Position numbers and translations under genes: made by a program | The notes under the pieces: generated by a model | What the model was told of the DNA's origin: nothing | Database searches by the model: none | Seen by the model: the letters and a program-made list of their open reading frames with translations, nothing else | Shown here: positions 35,319 through 43,698 of the stretch, one piece after another | Layout of the letters: each line of letters starts with the position of its first letter | Numbering within the stretch: the stretch's first letter is position 1 | Source: Kitasatospora sp. SUK 42 | GTDB taxonomy: Bacteria; Actinomycetota; Actinomycetes; Streptomycetales; Streptomycetaceae | Direction: 5' to 3' | NCBI RefSeq assembly: GCF_015776785.2 | Contig: NZ_LFMD02000005.1 | Location: 148,818-212,817, forward strand | Length of the DNA: 64,000 bases

Positions 35319-36114
35319 CCTCCGGGGCCGGTCCGCGCTGGCAGTACGGGCACCAGAACACCACCCGGTCACGCGGGGGCGTGCCCTGGCGCCCGGTCAG
35401 GACGGGCGTGACGCAGCGCGGGCAGGGCCGTCCGGCCCGGCCGTAGACCCAGTGCTGGTAGCCGGGGCGGGTGTCGCCGGTGGTGATGTGGCCGGGGCGC
35501 AGCTTGTTGGCGTCGAGCATCGCCCGGGCGCGCTCCACCAGCCGGTCGGGGTGCGGGAGTTCGCCGGCCTCGGTCCACGGGGTGACGCCGGCGACGAAGC
35601 ACAGCTCGTTGGCGTAGACGTTGCCGATCCCGGCGAGGTTGCGCTGGTCGAGCAGGGCCTCGATGAGCGGGCGGGCGGGCCGGGCGAGGAGTCGGCGGAC
35701 GGCCTCGACCGGGTCCCAGTCGGGGCCGAGCAGGTCGGGGCCGAGGTGGCCGACGATCCGGCGTTCGTCGGTGGTGCGCAGCAGCTCGACGACGGGCAGC
35801 CGGTAGCCGACGGCGGTGCCCCGGTCGGTGCCGAGGACGGCACGGATCTGCCAGTCGGGGCCGCCGGTCCAGCGCTCGCCGGGCCGGTAGACCTCCCAGC
35901 GGCCCTCGACCCGCAGATGGGTGTGCAGGGTGAGGCCGCCTTCGAGGCGGGTGAGCAGGTGTTTGCCGCGCGGGCGGACCTCCAGCACCCGGCGGCCGGC
36001 CAGCGGGGCGGTCGCGTACCCGGGCACCCGCAGGTCGGCGCTGGTCAGCGGCTGTCCGGCGAGGACGTCGTGCAGCCGGGCCGCCGCGCGGTAGACGGAG
36101 TCACCTTCTGGCAT
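35266..36114 (-). CDS. Fpg/Nei-family DNA glycosylase/AP lyase
   Basis: A 282-residue base-excision repair enzyme. The N-terminal Pro nucleophile and Glu appear as MPEGDSVYRAAARL, the Nei-type start. The helix-two-turn-helix contains LLDQRNLAGIGNVYANELCF, and the zinc finger is CPRC...CPYCQ near the C-terminus. It should excise oxidised pyrimidines or purines and cut the abasic site by beta/delta elimination. ATG 36114 is fixed by the required Met-Pro-Glu. Its 3' end overlaps the uridine kinase-like gene by 53 bp in convergent orientation, and the UspA gene lies upstream on the same strand. Confidence 0.93.
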   Translation of the reverse strand: MPEGDSVYRAAARLHDVLAGQPLTSADLRVPGYATAPLAGRRVLEVRPRGKHLLTRLEGGLTLHTHLRVEGRWEVYRPGERWTGGPDWQIRAVLGTDRGTAVGYRLPVVELLRTTDERRIVGHLGPDLLGPDWDPVEAVRRLLARPARPLIEALLDQRNLAGIGNVYANELCFVAGVTPWTEAGELPHPDRLVERARAMLDANKLRPGHITTGDTRPGYQHWVYGRAGRPCPRCVTPVLTGRQGTPPRDRVVFWCPYCQRGPAPEVTSARPGRGGAGRPSAR

Positions 36115-36178
36115 GACTCCATTCTGGTCCGCGCGGCGGCGCCGTGGGACGGGACCCCCCGTCCGCGGGCCGTTCGGG

Positions 36179-36631
36179 CTATTCGGAGGCGGCCTGGCCC
36201 TCGCGGACCACGACCACCGGGCAGGGCGCGTGCTCGGTGAGGTGGCGGCTGACGGAGCCGAGCAGTACGCCGGAGAATCCGCCGAGGCCTCGGCTGCCGA
36301 CGACCAGCAGCGCGGCGCCCTTGGCGGCCTCCAGCAGGGCCTGGGCGGCGTTGCCGGGCATCACGGTCTCGCTGATCCGCACGGCGGGGTCCTCGCCGAC
36401 CACCTTGGCGACGGTGTCGGAGAGGGTCTTGCCCGCGAGCTCCTCGGGGTTGAAGGCCTCGGAGACGGGGACGCCCGTTCCGACCCAGCCGTAGAAGGCG
36501 GGGTACTCCCAGGCGGCGATCACGTTGACCGTCCCGCCGACGGCCTTGGCGTAGTCGACGGCCCAGCGCAGCGCCTGCTCCGAGGCGGGCGAGCCGTCCA
36601 CACCGACGACGATCCGGGGGTTGGCACTCAT
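36179..36631 (-). CDS. Universal stress protein, UspA family
   Basis: A 150-residue single-domain Usp. The ATP-binding signature is visible: IVVGVDGSPASEQALRWAVDYA at the N-terminus and the loop LVVGSRGLGGFSGVLLGSVSRHLTEHAPCPVVVV (G-2x-G-9x-G-S) near the end. Such proteins are dimeric cytosolic nucleotide binders in stress and dormancy. GAAGGAG precedes ATG 36631. Its leader is a run of 9-bp repeats (36647-36691). It is followed 64 bp on by the Nei-type gene. Confidence 0.92.
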   Translation of the reverse strand: MSANPRIVVGVDGSPASEQALRWAVDYAKAVGGTVNVIAAWEYPAFYGWVGTGVPVSEAFNPEELAGKTLSDTVAKVVGEDPAVRISETVMPGNAAQALLEAAKGAALLVVGSRGLGGFSGVLLGSVSRHLTEHAPCPVVVVREGQAASE

Positions 36632-36646
36632 GCCGTTGCTCCTTCG

Positions 36647-36691
36647 GTTGCTCGTGTTGCTCGTGCTGCTCGTATTGCTCGTGCTGTTCCT
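36647..36691. repeat. 9-bp tandem repeats in the UspA leader
   Basis: GTTGCTCGT, GTTGCTCGT, GCTGCTCGT, ATTGCTCGT and a degenerate fifth copy lie 16-60 bp upstream of the UspA start. On the coding strand they read as ACGAGCAAC-type units. Confidence 0.75.
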
Positions 36692-36852
36692 GCGTGCTCT
36701 GCTTGCCCTGCTCTTCCCGCGTGCCCCGTTTGGAGCCCTGCCCTCCGAACATAGATCAAATCGGGCATACGGCCGGTAGTTGCCACGCCGTGGGCGGCGT
36801 TTCGCATTCAATTCGGATGCAGCCGATCGGTGTGCCCTGGGAGAATGGCGGG

Positions 36853-37242
36853 ATGCCGAGCAAGCCTCGCCGCCGTACCGGCGGCTTCGCCGAGGTCCTC
36901 GCCGCCCTGCCGCCCGCCACCGGCACGGCCGGCGGCCCGTACCGCCAGTACCCGGTCGCGGCCGGCGGCTTCCTGGACGCCCGGGGCCGCTACTGGCGGC
37001 TCGCCCGCGGCCCGCTGGAGCGGCGGCTGGCCAAGCGGCTGATGACCGACGCCGACGAGATGACCCTGGGCGACTGGGGCGGCGGCTGGCACGAGGACTT
37101 CCCGGACGACTTCGTCCCGGTGCTGCTGACCCCCGAGGAGCGTCCGGCCGCCTGGCAGGCGGCCCTCGCCGAGGACCACCAGGCGTACGAGTTCCGCGCC
37201 GAGGGCGGCCTGACCCTGCTCTACCTCGACATCTCCTGCTGA
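36853..37242 (+). CDS. Hypothetical conserved-looking small protein
   Basis: A 129-residue cytosolic protein that I do not recognise. After a basic N-terminus (MPSKPRRRTGGF) it has GGFLDARGRYWRLARGPLERRLAKRL, a Trp-rich acidic middle (WGGGWHEDFPDDFVPVLL) and YEFRAEGGLTLLYLDISC at the end. No signal peptide or membrane segment is present. GGAGAA lies 9 nt before ATG 36853. Codon bias (GC-rich third positions) supports expression. It is divergent from UspA and ends before a perfect 10-bp terminator. Confidence 0.72.
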   Translation: MPSKPRRRTGGFAEVLAALPPATGTAGGPYRQYPVAAGGFLDARGRYWRLARGPLERRLAKRLMTDADEMTLGDWGGGWHEDFPDDFVPVLLTPEERPAAWQAALAEDHQAYEFRAEGGLTLLYLDISC

Positions 37243-37290
37243 TCCGAGTGCGGTACGCCGCCCGTCGTCCTCGCGCCACGCCCACCGGGC

Positions 37291-37318
37291 CCGGCCCCGG
37301 ATGAAGACCCGGGGCCGG
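37291..37318. terminator. Bidirectional terminator hairpin
   Basis: CCGGCCCCGG and its exact complement around an 8-nt loop, between the convergent hypothetical and LLM oxidoreductase genes. Confidence 0.75.
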
Positions 37319-37336
37319 GGCCGGTGAGGGCGGTCG

Positions 37337-38263
37337 CTAGCCCAGCTGCGGGGCGACCCGGGAGGCGACCAGTTCCAGGTGGTCGAGGTCGTCCAGGTCG
37401 AGGACCTGGAGGTAGATCCGCTCGCTGCCGACGGCCGCGTACCGGCCGATCCTCTCCACCACCTCGTCCGGGGTGCCGGCCAGGCCGTTGGCCTTCAGCT
37501 CCTCGACCTCGCGGCCGATCGCGGCGGCCCGGCGGGCCACCTCGGCGTCGTCCCGGCCGACGCAGACGACCAGCGCGTTGGAGTACACCAGCTCGTCGGC
37601 CTCGCGCCCGGCCTGCTCGACGGCGGTCCGGACCCGGCCGAACTGGGCCTCCGTGTCCTCCACCGAGGCGAACGGCAGGTTGAACTCGTCGGCGAAGCGG
37701 GCGGCCAGCGCCGGGGTGCGCTTCGGTCCGAGGCCGCCGACCAGCACCGGGATGCGCTCCTGGGCGGGCTTGGGCAGCGCGGGCGAGTCGGTGAGCGTGT
37801 AGTACTCGCCGGCGAAGTCGAAGGTGTCGCCGAGCTTGGTCCTCCACAGCCCGGTGATGATCGCCAGCTGCTCCTCCAGCCGTCCGAACTTCTCCTTCGG
37901 GAAGGGGATGCCGTACGCGGTGTGCTCGGCCTCGTACCAGCCGGTGCCCAGGCCGAACTCGACCCGGCCGCCGCTCATCGCGTCCACCTGGGCGACCTGG
38001 ATCGCGGTGACGCCCGGCAGCCGGAAGGTGGCGGCGGTCATCAGGGTGCCGAGGCGGATGGTGCTGGTGTCGCGGGCGAGGCCGGCCAGGGTGATCCAGG
38101 CGTCGGTGGGCCCCGGCAGGCCGTCGACGTCGCCCATCCTGAGGTAGTGGTCGGAGCGGAAGAAGGCGCTGAAGGCGCCGAGCTCCTCGGCGGTGCGGGC
38201 GACCTTCAGGAGGGTGTCGTAGCTCGCGCCCTGCTGGGGCTCGGTGAAGATGCGGAGATCCAT
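37337..38263 (-). CDS. LLM-class F420-dependent oxidoreductase
   Basis: A 308-residue luciferase-like TIM-barrel protein. Characteristic stretches are the N-terminal DLRIFTEPQQGASYDTLLKVARTAEELGA, ITLAGLARDTSTIRLGTLMTAATFRLPGV, GGRVEFGLGTGWYEAEHTAYG and VLVGGLGPKRTPALAARFADEFN. This is the pattern of TIGR03560-like F420-using enzymes of actinobacteria. Deazaflavin rather than FMN is inferred from family and taxon. ATG 38263 gives the canonical MDLRI start; ATG 38272 adds three residues. The substrate is unknown and the gene is monocistronic. Confidence 0.85.
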   Translation of the reverse strand: MDLRIFTEPQQGASYDTLLKVARTAEELGAFSAFFRSDHYLRMGDVDGLPGPTDAWITLAGLARDTSTIRLGTLMTAATFRLPGVTAIQVAQVDAMSGGRVEFGLGTGWYEAEHTAYGIPFPKEKFGRLEEQLAIITGLWRTKLGDTFDFAGEYYTLTDSPALPKPAQERIPVLVGGLGPKRTPALAARFADEFNLPFASVEDTEAQFGRVRTAVEQAGREADELVYSNALVVCVGRDDAEVARRAAAIGREVEELKANGLAGTPDEVVERIGRYAAVGSERIYLQVLDLDDLDHLELVASRVAPQLG

Positions 38264-38428
38264 GCCGCCCATTCTGGTGGGGACCACCCGCCGGTGAGCG
38301 CAGGGAACCGGCCAAGCCGCGCAACCGGCCGGGGGCGGCCGGAACCCCGCCCCGAAGGTGGCCAAGGTCTCAGTACGGAACCGTCACGGGCGGCTTTTCC
38401 GCCCGATCCGTTCGCCTACGGTGGACGG

Positions 38429-38782
38429 ATGTTCGCGACCTCCGACGACTCCTTCCGGCGCTCCCCCGACGAACCGGCCGGGTGCCCGCTACCCGGCATC
38501 GTGGCCGCCTTCACGCCCCGACTGGCCGAGTTCGCCTTCGAGCCCGGGTTCGCCGCGGAGGTCGACCAGCACGCGGCGATGCTGCGCGAACTGCTGTACG
38601 CGCAGGGGCCGGAGCTCGCGCCCCGGCCCCTGGACCGTGAGGAACTGTCGGACTACGCGCTGGGCTTCCTGGACGCGCTCGCCGAGATCGGCTGGCGGGA
38701 GCCGGTGGGCTACGACTACGCCGTCACCCGGCTGACCGCGATCTGCTGGCTGGTGCGGGAGCAGGGCCTGCTGGAGGTCTGA
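38429..38782 (+). CDS. Small streptomycete-type protein, possibly DUF6401-like
   Basis: A 117-residue soluble, acidic, helical protein. The middle and end (EFAFEPGFAAEVDQHAAMLRELL and YALGFLDALAEIGWREPVGYDYAVTRLTAICWLVREQGLL) recall short streptomycete proteins grouped as DUF6401, some near natural-product genes. I cannot confirm the family and no such cluster is here. ATG 38429 lacks a strong ribosome site but precedes clear codon bias. It is convergent with the channel-like gene (27-bp gap). Confidence 0.55.
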   Translation: MFATSDDSFRRSPDEPAGCPLPGIVAAFTPRLAEFAFEPGFAAEVDQHAAMLRELLYAQGPELAPRPLDREELSDYALGFLDALAEIGWREPVGYDYAVTRLTAICWLVREQGLLEV

Positions 38783-38809
38783 GGACCCGCTCCCCGGCCG
38801 GCCTTTCGG

Positions 38810-39616
38810 CTACCTCGGCTCGTCGCCCTCGACGCCCGGGGCGGGCGGGGTGCCCGGACCGGTCTGGGTGGTGGGCCGGATCGGCTGGTTGCCGAGCGCG
38901 TCGGAGCGGCCGGCCTGGTAGGCGGTGCCGCGCAGCCGGGTGCCCTCCTGCTCGGCGCTGCTCAGCCACCGCTCCCAGCGCTGGCGCATCGGCGCGATCA
39001 GGCCGCCGCCGATGCCGACCACCAGCACACCGGCGATGGCGGCGAGCGCGGCGATCAGCACCGGCCCGGTGATCGCGGTGGCGATCCCGGCCTGGCCCAG
39101 CGCCGCGATCACGCCGAGCCCCACGATGAACGCCCAGACGAGGGTCGAGACGGTCCGGCCGTACGAGGCGCCGGAGAGCGAGTTTCCGACGATGTCGCGC
39201 ACGGCGTTGGCGATGGCCATGGCGACCACCACGATCGCGACCGCGACGATGCCCCTGGGCAGCCAGGCGACGATGCTGTGGATCATCACACTGATCGGGT
39301 TCGGGCCGAAGACGCCGAACGCCAGTTGCAGGGCCATCAGCAGGATCGCGTAGTAGACGATCTTGCAGATGATTCCGGTCATGTCGTACTTGGACCCGCT
39401 CAGGTGGCGGGCCATCCCGGCCCGCTCGGAAATCCGCTCCGAGCCGAGCCGGCGCAGCACGCGGTCCAGCACCTTGGCGATGGCCTTCGCCACGAACCAG
39501 CCGATGACCAGGATCGCCAGGAAGGCGATGAACTGCGGAATGAACTTGGCGATCTTGGACCAGGCCTCGGTGAAACCCGATCCGAAGTCGACGGACAGTG
39601 CGAGCTGCTGAGCCAC
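38810..39616 (-). CDS. MscS-related conserved TM-helix protein (CmpX-like)
   Basis: A 268-residue membrane protein with four hydrophobic helices. FIPQFIAFLAILVIGWFVAKAIAKVLDRVLRRLG is the TM-helix repeat found in CmpX/MscS-like proteins. Further helices lie at residues ~85-115, ~125-150 and ~165-200 (LVWAFIVGLGVIAALGQAGI). The C-terminal ~60 residues are polar and Pro-rich. GGAGG five nt upstream supports GTG 39616. A gating or osmotic-stress role is inferred from family, but the MscS beta domain is absent. Confidence 0.8.
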   Translation of the reverse strand: MAQQLALSVDFGSGFTEAWSKIAKFIPQFIAFLAILVIGWFVAKAIAKVLDRVLRRLGSERISERAGMARHLSGSKYDMTGIICKIVYYAILLMALQLAFGVFGPNPISVMIHSIVAWLPRGIVAVAIVVVAMAIANAVRDIVGNSLSGASYGRTVSTLVWAFIVGLGVIAALGQAGIATAITGPVLIAALAAIAGVLVVGIGGGLIAPMRQRWERWLSSAEQEGTRLRGTAYQAGRSDALGNQPIRPTTQTGPGTPPAPGVEGDEPR

Positions 39617-39814
39617 GGAGTCCTCCACTCGGTGACACCGCGCCACGAGCGGCGCGTGCGGCCCCCCACCCTTCGTGAATAGCAGCCCGCCACCCGCACC
39701 GCGCGCCCCCGGTGTCCGGGATGGTTCCGTCGGGTGAAGCTCCGGCCGTCCGCACGCGTACAGTGGCGTTCCGGGGGCACGGGGCGACGGACGCGGGCGA
39801 CGGGGCGGGACGGA

Positions 39815-40588
39815 GTGACGGTGATCGGAAACAGCGTGGACGGCGGTACGGCCGCGCACCGCGCCCTGCGGTGGCGCCACCTCCCGGAACAGCCGAGGGC
39901 CGCCGTCCTGGTGCTGCACGGCGGCGAGGAGCACAGCCTCGCCCGGCCCGGCCGCCTCAACCTGCCCCTGCTGCGGATGCACGGCTTCCTGCGCTCGCTC
40001 GACCGGGACGCCACGGACGCCGGGATCGCCCTCGGCACCGTCCGCTACCGCCACCGCGGCTGGAACGACACCCGTGCCGACGCCGCCCTGGACGCGTTCA
40101 CCGCGCTCGACGAGCTCACCAAGGCGCTCGGCCCGGTGCCGACCGTCCTCATCGGCCACTCGATGGGCGGCCGCGCCGCCCTGCGGGCCGGCGGCCACCC
40201 GGCCGTCACCGGCCTGATCGCCCTCGCCCCCTGGTGCCCGCCCGAGGACCCCTGCGAACAACTCGCCGACCGCGACGTCCTGCTCCTGCACGGCGACCGC
40301 GACACCGTCACCCCGCCCGCCGACACCCGCGCCTTCGCCGCCCGCAGCCGCGCCGCCGGCGCCCGCGTCTGCGGCTACACCGTCACCGGCAGCGGCCACG
40401 CGATGCTCCAGCGCATCCCCGACTGGCACCGCGCCACCACCCGCCTCACCACCGCCCTCCTCGGCCTCCACCCCCTCCCCGCCGAAACCGCCTCCGCGCT
40501 CGCCCTCCCGCCCGCCTCCCGCGAGGCCCTCACCCTCCCCCTTCCCCGCCAGCCCCGCAGCGCCCCGACCCTGCCGACCAACGCCTGA
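39815..40588 (+). CDS. Alpha/beta hydrolase
   Basis: A 257-residue cytosolic alpha/beta hydrolase. The strand VLVLHGGEEHSLAR supplies the oxyanion hole. The nucleophile elbow is VLIGHSMGGRAALRA (Ser near residue 112). Asp appears in VLLLHGDRDTVTPPADTR, and the His in GSGHAMLQR. GTG 39815 (VTVIGNSVDG) is chosen; no signal peptide is present. Substrates of this small serine esterase/lysophospholipase-like group are not predictable. Neighbours do not form an operon with it. Confidence 0.83.
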   Translation: MTVIGNSVDGGTAAHRALRWRHLPEQPRAAVLVLHGGEEHSLARPGRLNLPLLRMHGFLRSLDRDATDAGIALGTVRYRHRGWNDTRADAALDAFTALDELTKALGPVPTVLIGHSMGGRAALRAGGHPAVTGLIALAPWCPPEDPCEQLADRDVLLLHGDRDTVTPPADTRAFAARSRAAGARVCGYTVTGSGHAMLQRIPDWHRATTRLTTALLGLHPLPAETASALALPPASREALTLPLPRQPRSAPTLPTNA

Positions 40589-40633
40589 GCGCAGCCCGGC
40601 CCGCTGGGAGGCGCGCAGGGCGAAACGGTCGTG

Positions 40634-41635
40634 CTACACGGACACACCCTCAGCAGCCGGGGCCAGGGCCGGGAGGTGCCCGGCGAGCAGGGCACGGCCG
40701 AGCGGGGTGCAGCGGTGAGTCACGCTGCGGCCGGTGCGGTCCTTGGTGGTGAGGCCGGAGTCGGCGAGCACGGTGGCGTGCTCGCTGGCGGAGGCGGTGG
40801 AGATGCCGAGGTGGGCGGCCAGGTCCTTGGTGGAGCAGGGGCCGTGGCCGGCGACGGCCTCCAGCGCGGCGGCCCTGGTCTGGCCGAGCAGGGCGGTGAG
40901 GGTGCGGCTGGGAGTGGGTTCGGCTTCGGCGAGCAAGGGGCCGTTGATCCTGGCGGGGTAGAGGAGGACGGGCTGCTGCTCCGGGTCCTCGAAGCGGGCG
41001 ATGACGGGGCGCCGGGCGCCGAACACGCAGGGCTGGAGCAGCAGTCCGCGGCCGTCCAGACGCAGGTCGTGCCGGCAGCCGCCGACCAGCGGGAGGGTGA
41101 GCACGGGGCGGCGCCACGAGATCGCCGGGTGCAGGGTGCCCAGCACCTGGTCCGGCTCGGTGGCCCGGCGGCGCCGGCCGTGCTCGGTGGTGACGATGGT
41201 CTCGATCTGCCGCCGGTAGGGGTCGATCGCCCGGGTCTGGTAGTCGGCGGTGACGTTGCCGAGCAGCTTGCGGGCCCGCCGGTCCCCGGCCGCGACGCCG
41301 CGCGCGAAGGCGCTCAACTGCCGTACCCCGCCGACCGATCGCAGGTGGTCGCGGAGCGGCGCCTCGGGCGCCCCGGCGGTGGCGCTCTCGGTGGCTCCCG
41401 GGTCGCGGCGGACGGCGAGGAACTCCGGGATCGCCGAGGGGGTGTAGAGGTCGAAGAGCAGCGCGGTGCGCGGGTTCCAGGACGCGCGCAGGCGGTCCCG
41501 CCAGGCCTGGAAGCGCGGGTCGCGGTGACCGCTGATCAAGGCGTGGACGCTGAGGGACAGCTCCATCGACATGTCCGGGCGCTCCGCCACCCGAAGGCGG
41601 TCCAGGTCGTCCGTACCGAAGAAGATTCGCAGCAC
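40634..41635 (-). CDS. ArsR-type winged-helix regulator with DUF5937-like N-terminal domain
   Basis: A 333-residue regulator. The C-terminal ~85 residues carry an ArsR-like HTH (CSTKDLAAHLGISTASASEHATVLADSGLTTKDRTGRSVTHRCTPLG). The long N-terminal region opens with VLRIFFGTDDLDRLRVA and has PRFQAWRDRLR, a pattern seen in streptomycete proteins labelled DUF5937. No metal-binding Cys cluster of classic ArsR is present. GTG 41635 gives the family-like start; a longer form from ATG 41698 is possible. Target genes are unknown, since the gene stands apart between repeat-rich sequence and a convergent hydrolase. Confidence 0.78.
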   Translation of the reverse strand: MLRIFFGTDDLDRLRVAERPDMSMELSLSVHALISGHRDPRFQAWRDRLRASWNPRTALLFDLYTPSAIPEFLAVRRDPGATESATAGAPEAPLRDHLRSVGGVRQLSAFARGVAAGDRRARKLLGNVTADYQTRAIDPYRRQIETIVTTEHGRRRRATEPDQVLGTLHPAISWRRPVLTLPLVGGCRHDLRLDGRGLLLQPCVFGARRPVIARFEDPEQQPVLLYPARINGPLLAEAEPTPSRTLTALLGQTRAAALEAVAGHGPCSTKDLAAHLGISTASASEHATVLADSGLTTKDRTGRSVTHRCTPLGRALLAGHLPALAPAAEGVSV

Positions 41636-41706
41636 GTCCGCGATCGTCGCCCCGCAGTGGCGTGGGCCGCAAGAGTGTTCGGCGAGAACCGAATCCATTG
41701 CCGCGC

Positions 41707-41794
41707 GCCCCGGGCCCGGCCAGACTCCGGGGACCGACCGGACTCCGGGAACCGATCAGGCCCCGGGCCCGGCCGGACTCCGGGGACCGACCGG
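41707..41794. repeat. 35-bp direct repeat pair
   Basis: Copies at 41707-41741 and 41760-41794 differ at one base. Both contain ACTCCGGGGACCGACCGG, and a variant (ACTCCGGGAACCGATCAGG) lies between them, so the array has two and a half units. Confidence 0.75.
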
Positions 41795-41801
41795 AAACCA
41801 A

Positions 41802-41849
41802 CGCCCCGGCGGGGTGCCCGGGTGACGGACCGGGCGACCCGCCGGGGCG
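41802..41849. terminator. Hairpin downstream of the cysteine hydrolase gene
   Basis: CGCCCCGGCGGG (41802-41813) and CCCGCCGGGGCG (41838-41849) form a perfect 12-bp stem around a 24-nt loop, about 100 bp past the hydrolase stop. Confidence 0.5.
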
Positions 41850-41946
41850 GTCCGGGGCACGCTGCCCGCGCCCCCGGCCAGCCCCCCGCTCCCCTCGACC
41901 GGGTGGTTTGGCCGTGCGCGGGCCGCCTGGCGGACCCGTCCGGTTC

Positions 41947-42537
41947 TCAGCCGAGTTCGGCTGCCGTCTCCACGACCACGCCGTAGAGGTCCCCGATCGT
42001 CGCGAGCGCGCCGCGGTGGACCTGGGCGGCGGTGAGGTCCGAAGCGCCGGACTGGAGCGGGCGGGTGGCGCAGGCCTCGGCGACGACGGTGGGGCGGTTG
42101 CCGCGCAGGAAGGCGCCGGCGGTGGTGAAGGTGACGCACATGTGGGTCATGAACCCGGCGATGACGACCTCCTGGCGCCCGGCCTCGTCGACCAGCTCGC
42201 CCAGGTTGGTGCCGACGAAGGAGTCCGGGGCCTGCTTGACCACCACGCGCTCGCCCTCCGCCGGGGCCACGCTCGGGTGGATCCGCCCGATCTCGGCGCG
42301 GATGTCGTACGGGCTGCCCTCGCCGGCGTCGTGGATGACGTGGATGACGGTGGTCCCGGCCGCCCGGGCGCGGGCGAGCAGGTCGGCCGCCGCGCCGAGG
42401 GCCGGCTCCCAGTCGGTCAGCTCCATCACGCCCTGGGTGTAGGTGTTCTGGTAGTCGACCAGGATCAGCGTGGCGGCGCCGAGTTCGGCGGGCTGCTCGT
42501 CGAGGCCGGTGACGGCGCGCAGGGTGGTGGTGGGCAT
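41947..42537 (-). CDS. Isochorismatase-family cysteine hydrolase
   Basis: A 196-residue hydrolase. Catalytic Asp in TLILVDYQNTYTQG (about residue 28), Lys in VVVKQAPDSFVGTNL, and Cys in VIAGFMTHMCVTFTTAGAF, the YcaC/nicotinamidase-type triad. Likely acts on a C-N or ester bond of a small amide. It diverges from a GlxA-type AraC regulator across 138 bp with palindromes. GlxA/FtrA regulators next to isochorismatase-like genes are common, so regulation by the neighbour is likely. Confidence 0.87.
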   Translation of the reverse strand: MPTTTLRAVTGLDEQPAELGAATLILVDYQNTYTQGVMELTDWEPALGAAADLLARARAAGTTVIHVIHDAGEGSPYDIRAEIGRIHPSVAPAEGERVVVKQAPDSFVGTNLGELVDEAGRQEVVIAGFMTHMCVTFTTAGAFLRGNRPTVVAEACATRPLQSGASDLTAAQVHRGALATIGDLYGVVVETAAELG

Positions 42538-42620
42538 GGCTGTACCGCCTTCGGAGGTTCGGGGGTGCGTGCGGGCCGCACCTGACACGGCCCGCATCGG
42601 AAACGCTACGGTCGGTACCC

Positions 42621-42637
42621 GCATGGCGGCAATGCCG
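42621..42637. promoter_or_regulatory. Palindrome in the hydrolase/GlxA divergent promoter
   Basis: CGGCA-A-TGCCG (42627-42637) overlaps GCAT-N7-ATGC (42621-42635). TAACAT at 42640 could be a -10 element for the regulator gene. An AraC-type site is inferred. Confidence 0.4.
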
Positions 42638-42675
42638 TCTAACATGCAGATTCCGACATCGAGGGGGACGCGTTC

Positions 42676-43698
42676 GTGGAACCGGTGCAACGTCTGATCG
42701 TCATCCTGCTGTTCGAGGGCGTCGACCTGCTCGATGTCACCGGGCCGCCGGAGGTGTTCTCGCTGGCCCGGCGGGAGGTCGGCGACGCGGCCGGCTACCG
42801 GGTGGTGCTGGCCGCCGCGGGCCCGGAGCCCGTCACCACCGCCGCGGGCGTGCGGATCCTGCCCGATCTGACCTTCGAACAGGCCGCCGCCGGCGCCATC
42901 GACACCCTGCTGGTGCCCGGCTCGGTCGAGTTCGACGACGACCGCAGGGTCCGGGCGGTCGCCGACCCTGCCGTGGTCGAGCAGGTCCGCCGGCTGGCCG
43001 CCCGCTCGCGCCGGGTCGCCTCCGTCTGCGTCGGCGCGCACCTGCTGGCCGCCGCCGGGCTGCTGGACGGCAAGCGGGCCACCACGCACTGGTCGACCGC
43101 CGCCCAACTCGCCGCCGAGTACCCGGAGGTGGAGGTCGACGCCGACCCGATCTTCATTCGCGAGGGCGAGGTGTGGACCGGCGCGGGCATAAGCGCCTGC
43201 CTGGATCTCTCACTCGCCCTGGTCGCCGAGGACTTCGGCGAGGAGCTCACCCTGCGGGTCGCCCGGCAGCTGGTGATGTACCTCAAACGCCCCAGCGGCC
43301 AGAGCCAGTTCAGCGTTCCGATGGAGCCGGTCTCGGCCACCCGCAGGATCGAGGAGCTGCGCCACCACATCCTGCGCAACCTCTCCGGGCGGCTGACCGT
43401 CCCGGACCTCGCCGCCCACGCCCACGTCAGCGAACGGCAGTTGACCCGGATCTTCAAGACCGAACTGGGCACCACCCCGAGCGCCTACGTCGAGTCCGCA
43501 CGGGTCGAACTCGCCCGCCAGCGCCTGGAGTCCACCGACGAGACGCTCGAACGCGTCGCCACCGCCTGCGGGTTCGGCACCACGGACACCCTGGTGCGCG
43601 CCTTCCGTCGCCGCCTGGACACCACGCCCACCGACTACCGGCAGCGCTTCCGCACCGGCCCGGCAAGGGAGTTCACGCTCCCGGCAGCCGTACCGTGA
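42676..43698 (+). CDS. GlxA-type AraC regulator with DJ-1/PfpI domain
   Basis: A 340-residue regulator. The N-terminal ~190 residues form a DJ-1/PfpI amidotransferase-like domain; its elbow Cys is in VASVCVGAHLLAAAGLL (about residue 117). The C-terminal AraC domain has LTVPDLAAHAHVSERQLTRIFKTELG and ETLERVATACGFGTTDTLVRAFRR. GTG 42676 is supported by GAGGGGGA upstream. It diverges from the isochorismatase-family gene. Its last 26 bp overlap the convergent histidine kinase stop region. The effector is unknown, probably a small nitrogenous molecule. Confidence 0.92.
   Translation: MEPVQRLIVILLFEGVDLLDVTGPPEVFSLARREVGDAAGYRVVLAAAGPEPVTTAAGVRILPDLTFEQAAAGAIDTLLVPGSVEFDDDRRVRAVADPAVVEQVRRLAARSRRVASVCVGAHLLAAAGLLDGKRATTHWSTAAQLAAEYPEVEVDADPIFIREGEVWTGAGISACLDLSLALVAEDFGEELTLRVARQLVMYLKRPSGQSQFSVPMEPVSATRRIEELRHHILRNLSGRLTVPDLAAHAHVSERQLTRIFKTELGTTPSAYVESARVELARQRLESTDETLERVATACGFGTTDTLVRAFRRRLDTTPTDYRQRFRTGPAREFTLPAAVP

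Larger units (their letters stand above)
41636..41946. other. 311-bp repeat-containing intergenic region
   Basis: Between the ArsR-type and cysteine hydrolase genes. It contains a 35-bp direct repeat (41707-41741 and 41760-41794, one mismatch) with a shorter degenerate copy between, and a 12-bp-stem hairpin at 41802-41849. No coding frame with good bias apart from a possible 21-codon 5' extension of the ArsR-type gene. Confidence 0.6.
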
